From Closterium sp. NIES-65 (taxonomy: Eukaryota > Streptophyta > Zygnematophyceae > Desmidiales > Closteriaceae): a stretch of DNA of 64,000 nucleotides. How positions within the stretch are numbered: position 1 is the first letter of the stretch; each line of letters opens with the position of its first letter. Location of the stretch: positions 1 to 64,000 of the forward strand of contig CANXME010002049.1 of the NCBI GenBank assembly GCA_948144175.1, given 5' to 3'. Below, piece after piece: positions 44,050 through 53,020 of the stretch. The translations under genes were made by a program, and so were the position numbers. The notes under the pieces were generated by a model. The model had not been told where the DNA came from. It saw only the letters and a program-made list of their open reading frames with translations, and made no database searches.

Positions 44050-47000
44050 GAGTCATTTGACCAATCCCCTCCTCTGTCCCCTTTGTTTTGAGTCATTTGA
44101 CCAATCCCCTCCTCTCTCCTCTTTGTTTTGAGCCATTTGACCAATCCCCTCCTCTCTCCCCTCTGTTTTGAGTCATTGACCAATCCCCTCCTCTCTCCTT
44201 TTGGTTTTGAGTCATTTGACCAATCCCCTCCTCTCTTCCCCCTGTTTTGAGTCATTTGACCAATCCCCTACTCTCTCCCCTCTGTTTTGAGTCATTTGAC
44301 CAATCCCCTCCTCTCTCCTCTTTGTTTTGAGTCATTTCACCAATCCCCTCCTCTCTCCCCTCAGTTTTGAGTCATTTCACCAATCCCCTCCTCTCTCCTC
44401 TCTGTTTTGAGTCATTTGACCAATCCCCTCCTCTCTCCTCTTTGTTTTGAGTCATTTGACCAATCCCCTCCTCTCTCCTCTCTGTTTTGAGTCATTTGAC
44501 CAATCCCCTCCTCTCTCTCTGTTTTGAGTCATTTCACCTATCCCCTCCTCTCTCCTCTTTGTTTTGACTCATTTGACCAATCCCCTCCTCTCTCCCCTCA
44601 GTTTTGAGTCTTTTCACCAATCCCCTCCTCTCTCCTCTTTGTTTTGAGTCATTTGACCAATCCCCTCCTCTCTCCCCTCTGTTTTGAATCATTTGACCAA
44701 TCCCCTCCTATCTCCCCTCCGTTCTGAGTCAGTTGACCAATCCCCTCTTCTCTCCCCTCTGTTTTGAGCCATTTGACCAATCCCCTCCTCTCTCCCCTTT
44801 GTTTTGAGTAATTTGACCAATACCTTCCTCTCTCCTCTTTGTTTTGAGTCATTTGACCAATCCCCTCCTCTCTCCCCTCTGTTTTGAGTCATTTGACCAA
44901 TCCCCTCCTCTCTCCTCTTTGTTTTGAGTCATTTGACCAATCCCCTCCTCTCTTCCCCTTTATTTTGAGCAATTTGACCAATCCCCTCCTCTCTTCCCCC
45001 TGTTTTGAGTCATTTGACCAATCCCCTACTCTCTCCCCTCTGTTTTGAGTCATTTGACCAATCCCCTCCTCTCTCCTCTTTGTTTTGAGTCATTTGACCA
45101 ATCCCCTCCTCTCTTCCCCCTGTTTTGAGTCATTTGACCAATCCCCTACTCTCTCCCCTCTGTTTTGAGTCATTTGACCAATCCCCTCATCTCTCCTATT
45201 CGTTTTGAGTCATTTAACCAATTCCCTCCTCTCTCCTCTTTGTTTCGAGTCATTTCACCAATCCCCTCCTCTCTCTCCTCTTTGTTTTGAGTCATTTGAC
45301 CAATCCCCTCCTCTCTCCCCTCAGTTTTGAGTCATTTCACCAATCCCCTCCTCTCTCCTCTCTGTTTTGAGTCATTTGACCAATCCCCTCCTCTCTCCTC
45401 TTTGTTTTGAGTCATTTGACCAATCCCCTCCTCTCTCCTCTCTGTTTTGAGTCATTTGACCAATCCCCTCCTCTCTCTCTGTTTTGAGTCATTTCACCTA
45501 TCCCCTCCTCTCTCCTCTTTGTTTTGACTCATTTGACCAATCCCCTCCTCTCTCCCCTCAGTTTTGAGTCTTTTCACCAATCCCCTCCTCTCTCCTCTTT
45601 GTTTTGAGTCATTTGACCAATCCCCTCCTCTCTCCTCTTTGTTTTGAGTCATTTGACCAATCCCCTCCTCTCTCCTCTTTGTTTTGAGTCATTTGACCAA
45701 TCCCCTCCTCTCTCCCCTCTGTTTTGAATCATTTGACTAATCCCCTCCTCTCTGCCCTCTGTTTTGAGTCATTTGACCAATCCCCTCTTCTCTCCCCTCG
45801 GTTTTGAGCCATTTGACCAATCCCCTCCTCTCTCCTCTTTGTTTTGAGTCATTTGACCAATCCCCTCCTCTCTCCTATTTGTTTTGAGTCATTGGACCAA
45901 TCCCCTCCTCTCTCTTTGTTTTGAGTCATTTCACCTATCCCCTCCTCTCTCCTCTTTGTTTTGACTCATTTGACCAATCCCCTCCTCTCTCCCCTCAGTT
46001 TTGAGTCTTTTCACCAATCCCCTCCTCTCTCCTCTTTGTTTTGAGTCATTTGACCAATCCCCTCCTCTCTCCCCTCTGTTTTGAATCATTTGACCAATCC
46101 CCTCCTATCTCCCCTCCGTTCTGAGTCATTTGACCAATCCCCTCTTCTCTCCCCTCTGTTTTGAGCCATTTGACCAATCCCCTCCTCTCTCCCCTTTGTT
46201 TTGAGTAATTTGACCAATACCTTCCTCTCTCCTCTTTGTTTTGAGTCATTTGACCAATCCCCTCCTCTCTCCCCTCTGTTTTGAGTCATTTGACCAATCC
46301 CCTCCTCTCTCCTCTTTGTTTTGAGTCATTTGACCAATCCCCTCCTCTCTTCCCCTCTGTTTTGAGCAATTTGACCAATCCCCTCTTCTCTCCTCTTTGT
46401 TTTGAGTCATTTGACCAATCCCCTCCTCTCTTCCCCCTGTTTTGAGTCATTTGACCAATCCCCTCCTCTCTCCTCTCTGTTTTGAGTCATTTGACCAATC
46501 CCCTCCTCTCTCCTCTTTGTTTTGAGTCATTTGACCAATCCCCTCCTCTCTCCCCTCTGTTTTGAATCATTTGACTAATCCCCTCCTCTCTGCCCTCTGT
46601 TTTGAGTCATTTGACCAATCCCCTCTTCTCTCCCCTCGGTTTTGAGCCATTTGACCAATCCCCTCCTCTCTCCTCTTTGTTTTGAGTCATTTGACCAATC
46701 CCCTCCTCTCTCCTATTTGTTTTGAGTCATTGGACCAATCCCCTCCTCTCTCTTTGTTTTGAGTCATTTCACCTATCCCCTCCTCTCTCCTCTTTGTTTT
46801 GACTCATTTGACCAATCCCCTCCTCTCTCCCCTCAGTTTTGAGTAATTTGACCAATCCCCTCCTCTCTCCTCTTTGTTTTGAGTCATTTGACCAATCCCC
46901 TCCTCTCTCATATTTGTTTTGAGTCATTTGACCAATCCCCTCCTCTCTCCTCTTTGTTTTGAGCCATTTGACCAATCCCCTCCTCTCTCCCCTCTGTTTT

Positions 47001-47730
47001 GAGTCATTGACCAATCCCCTCTTCTCTCCCCTCGGTTTTGAGCCATTTGACCAATCCCCTCCTCTCTCCTCTTTGTTTTGAGTCATTTGACCAATCCCCT
47101 CCTCTCTCCTATTTGTTTTGAGTCATTTGACCAATCCCCTCCTCTCTCTTTGTTTTGAGTCATTTTACCTATCCCCTCCTCTCTCCTCTTTGTTTTGACT
47201 CATTTGACCAATCCCCTCCTCTCTCCCCTCAGTTTTGAGTAATTTGACCAATCCCCTCCTCTCTCCTCTTTGTTTTTAGTCATTTGACCAATCCCCTCCT
47301 CTCTCCCCTCTGTTTTGAATCATTTGACCAATCCCCTCCTCTCTCCCCTCTGTTTTGAGTCATTTGACCAATCCCCTCTTCTCTCCCCTCTGTTTTGAGC
47401 CATTTGACCAATCCTTCTCTCTCCTCTTTGTTTTGAGTCATTTCACCAATCCCCTCCTCTCTCCCCTTTGTTTTGAGTCATTTGACCAATCCCCTCCTCT
47501 CTCCTCTTTGTTTTGAGCCATTTGACCAATCCCCTCCTCTCTCCCCTCTGTTTTGAGTCATTTGACCAATCCCCTCCTCTCTCCTCTTTGTTTTGAGTCA
47601 TTTGACCAATCCCCTCCTCTCTCCTATTTGTTTTGAGTCATTTAACCAATTCCCTCCTCTCTTCTCTTTGTTTTGAGTCATTTGACCAATCCCCTCCTCT
47701 CTCCCCTCTGTTTTGAGTCATTTGACCAAT
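44050..47730 (+). repeat. 40-bp minisatellite, about 92 copies
   Basis: Largest copy of the family. Blocks of about 1.4 kb inside it are near-duplicates (44649-44892 versus 46046-46289), so growth went through multi-unit duplications. It ends at the same CCCT tract and TTTCAG acceptor as units 1 and 2. Confidence 0.95.
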
Positions 47731-49795
47731 GCCTCATCTCCCCTCCCCTCCCCTCTCCTCCCTCCCTCCCTCCCTCCCTCCCTCCCCGTGTTTCAGCAGT
47801 TGCCAGCGGGGCGTGACAGTGGAGCACGGGGTGGGGCAGGCTGACGCGCACGCCCACGTGGTAAGAGCGAACCAGAACGATGCATGAATGTATGAACACA
47901 AAAGCAAAACAATGTACTAGGGCACATAAAAATCATGTGCCTTCTCATTCCCTCAAGGTGCCTTGCCGTTCCCTGCATGATGCCTTCTCATTCCTTGCAT
48001 GATGCCATTTTCCTCCCCTTTCCAGCAGGTGCCAGTGCAAGGCATAATGTTTTGAGGTGTCACACTCAACACCTCCCCTCTGTCCTCCCGTTTCCAGCAG
48101 GTGCCAGTGCAGCGCATGTTGATTGAAGAGGTCTCACTCACCCCGTCCCCTCTTTCCATCCCAAAATTTCCTGTTTGTTTGTTTGTTTGTTTGTTTGTTT
48201 TAGTTTGTTTTGCTTGCTTGTTTGTTGTTCCTGTGTGCATTCTTTGCTCAAGGGGGGGGTGTAAGGGGGCATGGGGAACTGTGAGACGTCCAAGCCACCC
48301 TCTCCCCTCCCCTTTCTGCCAGCTGCCAGTGCAGCGCCTGCCCATTTGAGCCTGTCTCACCCACCCCCTCCCCTCTTTCCCCACTTTCCCCCTTCTTCCA
48401 GGTGCCTTCTCATGCCCTGCAAGGTGCCTTCGCGTGTTGCACGGTGCCTTCACATGCCCTGCATGGTGCCTGTTCATGCCCTGGCTGGTGGGTTGCATTC
48501 CCTGCATGGTGACTTTCATTTCCTGCCAGGTAAGGGGGTAAGGGGGTTTAGGGTGCTCCCCCCGCTCACTTGCCCTGCTCCCCCCGCTCACTTGCTCTGC
48601 TCCCCCACCCCAACTCCTCCCCTCCCCTTGCGCAGGTGCCAGTTTCTCCTGTCGCCAAGATGAAGATACTTTGCACAGGGAGCAGATGCGTTGCCAGCTG
48701 CTTGTGTGGCCGTCCCTCATCATCCATGCGCGGGACATGAGAGAGAACAAGGGAGAGAAACAGAAGCAGGGGGAGGGAGCGCAGCGCCATGCCATGCCGC
48801 ATGGCCCACCAAACCAGCATCAGGTGCGTTGTGAGTCGCCCTAGAGCATGCACTGCACACCTTGCCATATCCCTCACACCTGCCATCCCACCATGCCCTC
48901 ACACCTCCTGCCATCCCCTCACTTGCCCTGCTCCCCCCGCTCACTTGCTCCGCTTCCCCTCTCCCCAACCCCAACTCCCCCCCTCCCCTTGCGCAGGTGC
49001 CAGCTTCCCTCCTGTCGCCAAGACGAAGACACTTGGCTTGCAATGTGTAGAGTGGTAGGGATTGATGAATCTGATTACGTTAGGAACATAAATGTATGTG
49101 CTTGTTAGTATATATGCAGGGGGAGGGGGGGAGTGCAGGTTTGGTTTGGGCCAGGTTTGGGATATGAAAGAGTGGCAGAAACGGAAACAGGGAGTAGATG
49201 CGTTGCCACCTGCTTGTGTTCAGCCATGCGCAGGGCATGACATGAGGGAGAAGAAGAGAGAGAAACAGACGCACAAGGAGGGAGCGCATGTGCCATTTTC
49301 TCCTGTCGACAACATGAGGCTATTTGCTACGACGCGTAGAGTGATAGATGACTTATAGATTTGATGACCTAGCGAATATGAATGTATGTGCTTGTTATTA
49401 TATACGCAGGCGGGCAGAGAAAGGGGGGAGGGGCGAGGGAAAAGGGAGGGGAGTGGGGAGCAGAAGCAGAACAGAAGAGGGAGTGGTGGATGAGCTCCTG
49501 GCTCTCTGTGCTGTGCGCCCCTCCCTGGTTGGCCATGCCATGCCATGCCATGCCATGCCATGCCCGGGAGGGAGATGATAGATAGGAAGCACAAAGTAGA
49601 AGCAGAAGCAGGAATGTGATATGACAGGGAGCAGATATGCATGGGCCATGCCCAGGGATTTCCAGGGCGGTTCGAGGGGGGCTGTGAGGGGCTGTGAGGA
49701 GAATTGGGGGGTAGGGGGGCCTTGGGGGGGCTGTGGGGGGTTTTTTTCAGGATTTTAGGGGGCTTTTCCCCTCTCTTGTACCCCATCTCTGCTTA

Positions 49796-49909
49796 TTAAT
49801 CAATCACAAGCAAGCTTTCTGCCATCACCCTTCCGACTACGCTCATGTTTTCGCCTTGCCGCCTGAGGGAGGGGGATCCAGATGATCCAGGTGGTCCGGG
49901 GCCGTCCTC
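49796..49909 (-). CDS. Possible last coding exon (37 aa) of unknown minus-strand gene
   Basis: After acceptor ACGTATTTCAG the minus strand reads EDGPGPPGSSGSPSLRRQG..., then MSVVGRVMAESLLVID and TAA. In units 1 and 2 the same sequence is split by about 230 bp of GAGAAGGAGAGTGTG-type repeat between the PPGSS and LRRQG parts (5068-5408; 23438-23778), which destroys the frame. Unit 4 thus keeps the compact form. No family recognised; it may be a 3' exon of the same minus-strand locus as the TAN1-like exons, but this is a guess. Confidence 0.3.
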   Translation of the reverse strand, partial: EDGPGPPGSSGSPSLRRQGENMSVVGRVMAESLLVID

Positions 49910-50120
49910 CTGAAATACGTATGTCAAGATGTTGACCAGAGTGGGAGCCAGGGCAGTGTATGTAAGGGGTGGTGTATGTAGGGGTGGGCAGGGCAGGTGC
50001 AAACGTAGGGGATAATGAGTGACAGAAACTGAAGGGAGAGTGAGAATTGAATCAAAGAGGGGGAGAAAGAAGAAAACTGGCACAAGTTCACTACAGGTAG
50101 GCAGGATAAGTGACCAGCAC

Positions 50121-50180
50121 AGGGGGGTGAAGTGACAAGGGCAGGGGGGTGAAGTGACAAGGGCAGGGGGGTGAAGTGAT
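50121..50180. repeat. 22-bp minisatellite, three copies, unit 4
   Basis: Short version of 5611-5801. The module leaves homology with units 1 and 2 a few bases later, after GAGACGTGCTTTCC. Confidence 0.9.
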
Positions 50181-50329
50181 GAGACGTGCTTTCCAAGGTC
50201 AAAACAAGGGCCCATTGCTGACCTACTAACACTCACCGACACGGCATGCCTCATGCGCCGACCTGTTGTGTGAAACCTGCCCCATCCTCACACCACACAT
50301 CAAATCAAGCACTAGACCAACACCCCCAT

Positions 50330-50708
50330 GCGCTCTCACACACCTCCTCTGCAGCAGGGCTACTGGCGTCACTACCCACCAGCAGCACAAGCAGCATGTT
50401 CAGGAGTCATCTCAAACCACACCTCAACACCAGACCAACACCCTCATGACCTGTCACCTCACTCGCTTCCCCTGCTGCACGGCTGCTGGCGTCACTCCCC
50501 ACCACCAGCACCAGCATCAGCATCAGCAGCAGCAGCATATCCAAGCACATGTGAGTGATTCGACTCAAAGCACAGCTCGACCACCACACTGGCACGCCCC
50601 ATGCCCTGTCACCTCACCCATGTGCTCTACAGCAGGGCTACTGGCGTCACGCCCCACCACCAGCACCAGGCTATCAGCAGCGAGTCCAGCACCCACACAC
50701 CCCGTGCC
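50330..50708 (-). repeat. Three diverged 130-150-bp modules with an exon-like core
   Basis: GGGCTACTGGCGTCAC-type cores at about 50357, 50486 and 50639. On the minus strand they read LVLLVGSDASSPAAEE, LVLVVGSDASSRAAGE and LVLVVGRDASSPAVEH, with several silent third-position changes. The first ends GAG|GTGTGTGAG, a possible donor. Only the third copy exists in units 1 and 2 (10503-10610, 28912-29019). Likely an old triplicated exon; family unknown. Confidence 0.4.
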
Positions 50709-51050
50709 CTGCTCTGCTGCACCACTCACCTGCTCTGCTGCACCACTCACCTGCTCTGCTGCACCACTCACCTGCTCTGCCGCACCACTCACCTGCTCTG
50801 CTGCACGACTCACCTGCTCTGCTGCACCACTCACCTGCTCTGCTGCACCACTCACCTGCTCTGCTGCACCACTCACCTGCTCTGCTGCACCACTCACGTG
50901 CTCTGCCGCACCACTCACCTGCTCTGCTGCACCACTCACCTGCTCTGCCGCACCACTCACCTGCTCTGCTGCACCACTCACCTGCTCTGCTGCACCACTC
51001 ACCTGCTCTGCTGCACCACTCACCTGCTCTGCTGCACCACTCACCTGCTC
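50709..51050 (-). repeat. 21-bp minisatellite, array 4, about 16 copies
   Basis: Thirteen of 16 units have the GCTGCAC form and three have GCCGCAC, the reverse of the other arrays. It ends without the usual CGGGCATCTC tail, running into CGCTTCCCAGCAGGAGCAGC. Confidence 0.95.
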
Positions 51051-51059
51051 CGCTTCCCA

Positions 51060-51226
51060 GCAGGAGCAGCTGCCGGGCTGGGGGAACACGGCCACATTGC
51101 TGCCCACCCACATAGCTCTGACGCATGGTGTTTTTGAGAATTCTCAAAAACACCCTGCAACATCAGGAGCAGCTGCTGGGGGAACCTGGCCACCTTGCTG
51201 CCCACCCACATAGTTCTGACGCATGG
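51060..51226. repeat. About 70-bp direct repeat split by a 28-bp perfect palindrome
   Basis: CAGGAGCAGCTGC...CATAGxTCTGACGCATGG occurs at 51060-51128 and 51164-51226. Between them 51127-51154 is a perfect palindrome with core TTTTTGAGAATTCTCAAAAA and GGTG/CACC ends. Confidence 0.9.
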
Positions 51227-51465
51227 ACCGGGTACGAAGCAATATAGATATGTGACCGAAGTGTCAGGGTGTAAACACATAGATGTATAAATATAAATAT
51301 GTATATAGATAGATTTATGTATGCATGTATATACATACACTCATACACTCAATGCAGACACACGCCTTCACACACGTGTTCGCATGAGCCCATGCTTCAT
51401 ACACTTGATGCATGACCGAGACACTCAGAGCTTCATACCAGACTTCGCATGGTCGTACTAAGCAA
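51227..51465. other. AT-rich transition sequence
   Basis: GTATATA/ATAGAT-type simple sequence (51270-51345), then unremarkable DNA. No gene. Confidence 0.5.
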
Positions 51466-51760
51466 GCACCTGAGAGACATTGGAGAGACACCTGGGATGG
51501 GCACCTGAGAGGGGAACCTGAGAGACACCTGAGAGGGGCAGCTGAAAGGGACAGCTGAGAGAAGCCTGAGAGGGACCCCCTGAGAAAATACCTGAGAGGG
51601 GCGCCTGAGAGACACCTGAGATGGGCGCCTGAGAAACACCTGAGTGGGGCACCTGAAAGGGGCACCCGAGATGGACACCTGAGATGGGCACCTGAGAGAC
51701 ACCTGAGAGGGTAACCTGAGAGTCACTTGAGAGGGGCGTCTGAGAGACACCTGAGAGGGA
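51466..51760 (-). repeat. 12-13-bp minisatellite, about 24 degenerate copies
   Basis: CACCTGAGAGGGG/CACCTGAGAGA units on the plus strand. On the minus strand the units read CTCTCAG|GTG, uniting an acceptor-like CTCTCAG with a following GTG. Low-complexity SQVSLRRP-type frames result. Confidence 0.85.
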
Positions 51761-52132
51761 CTCTCGGCCACCGGCGGTTGCTTTGGCTACCGTAGGGTTA
51801 CCCTACGTAACGTAAAAACGCTGCTTTGCATTGCCTACGCCGGGGTAGAGTAACGACGTCGGTATCGTTTGCTATCTGGACCGTGAGGGCAGGTGAATGC
51901 GACGGTGACCAACACGGTCTGCGACAGAATGCGAAGGATACATGGGCAGTGTACGACTGCATGCAACGGATACCTGGACGGTATGTGACTGAATGCTGAG
52001 CACGCGACCGCCCCCGTGCAGGGCGACGGAGAGAGACGACGTCATGACAACCGCATGGGAAAACGTCATCGTGAGCGGCAGAATTGCAGAAAAACACATA
52101 GGTCATTATTTTTGTGTCAAAGGTTGGTGACA
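51761..52132. other. Unique sequence before tRNA gene
   Basis: Includes weak 43-bp periodicity (GACTGCATGCAACGGATACC versus GACAGAATGCGAAGGATACA, 51910-52005). No gene recognised. Confidence 0.4.
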
Positions 52133-52204
52133 TCCGTTGTAGTCTAGTCGGTTAGGATACTCGGCTCTCACCCGAGAGACCCGGGTTCAAGTCCCGGCAA
52201 CGGA
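52133..52204 (+). tRNA. trnE-CUC: tRNA-Glu (anticodon CTC)
   Basis: 72-nt intronless tRNA. Acceptor stem TCCGTTG/CAACGGA, D-arm with GGTTAGG, anticodon stem CTCGG/CCGAG with loop CTCTCAC (anticodon CTC at 52167-52169), T-arm CCCGGGTTCAAGTCCCGG. It carries A- and B-box sequences and a TTTT Pol III terminator at 52227-52230. CCA is not encoded. The sequence closely resembles land-plant nuclear tRNA-Glu(CUC). It reads glutamate GAG codons. Confidence 0.97.
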
Positions 52205-52226
52205 ACGTCTCGTGTCTTGGAGCAAC

Positions 52227-52230
52227 TTTT
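52227..52230 (+). terminator. Pol III terminator of tRNA-Glu
   Basis: Four-T run 23 bases after the mature 3' end, followed by CCCCC. Confidence 0.7.
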
Positions 52231-52489
52231 CCCCCAATGGACTCTTTACAGGGGGCACATGTTTCCGGCCAAGCGTTTTTCCAGAAAGAAATGTTCGCCA
52301 CGATTTGCGAGAATCGTCCTGTAAACGGCCACTCTAACGTCTGAGATCATACGCGACGCGGCCCATTAAAGCAATGGTACAATTTGGGGGGGAAAGAGGC
52401 AAAGGTTACCAAGTTACCGGGATGGATGGTTACCGGGTTTGTGGTTGGGCATGGGAGGCAACAAATTTTTGCCCCAACCACTGCAGAGA
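52231..52489. other. Unique sequence, nothing recognised
   Basis: Mixed sequence with two GGTTACC(A/G)GG motifs (52404-52440). No gene, repeat or transposon end seen. Confidence 0.5.
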
Positions 52490-52676
52490 GTGGCGAGCAG
52501 GCCCCTAGATTCATTTTGAGGTAGTCTGACGCCTCAGAGTACACCCCTCTTCCTTGGCTGGCTTTCAGAGTTACCTTTTTTTTTTAGTCTGAAAATTCAG
52601 ACAAGCACAACTTTTTTTGTCTGAACTGTCAGAGTTGCTTCAAATTTTAAGATGTTCATGCAGTTTCATAACAGCA

Positions 52677-52808
52677 TGAGAAGAATAGAACGAGAATGAA
52701 ATGACTATGAACGAAGTGAGTACAAATAGGAAACCCTAATTGGGTTGTACCCCTCATGGGATACCCCACTATAGCCTACACAAATAAGTAAGCTACAATG
52801 TTCTGACA
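52677..52808 (-). repeat. Copia 3' LTR
   Basis: 132 bp, TGAGAAGAATAG...TTCTGACA in plus orientation. Differs from the other LTR by two C/T changes near the GTACCCCTCATGGG segment. Short for a copia LTR. Confidence 0.95.
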
Positions 52809-52818
52809 CACCCCCATA
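52809..52818 (-). other. Copia polypurine tract
   Basis: Minus strand reads CTATGGGGGTG directly before the 3' LTR, the expected plus-strand primer site. Confidence 0.6.
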
Positions 52819-53020
52819 GGCAAAGTGGGGGAGATCAAGGGGTCACAAGACCAGTCAAGCAAAGCAAAGCAAAGCTCAGGGTGGATCACAAAGTCACCAC
52901 ACATTCCGAGCACAAGTTCAAAGGCCAGAAGGCCAGTTCACATGCGAGATCACATATAGAGATATACAAGAGTCAAGCAAGCAAGAGCAAGAGTATATAT
53001 AGGCGAAGGTACAAGCAAGG

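Larger units (their letters stand above)
42163..51050. repeat. Macrosatellite unit 4 (terminal, rearranged, 8.9 kb)
   Basis: Last copy. It matches unit 2 through the leader, exon-like blocks and first 40-bp repeats, then has the longest 40-bp array (44050-47730). After three 22-bp repeats it leaves the module at about 50196 (ATGAGACGTGCTTTCC then new sequence) and lacks the 14-bp array and whole TAN1 block. It ends with a 16-copy 21-bp array and no tail. It is either a truncated copy or close to the ancestral edge of the array. Confidence 0.9.
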
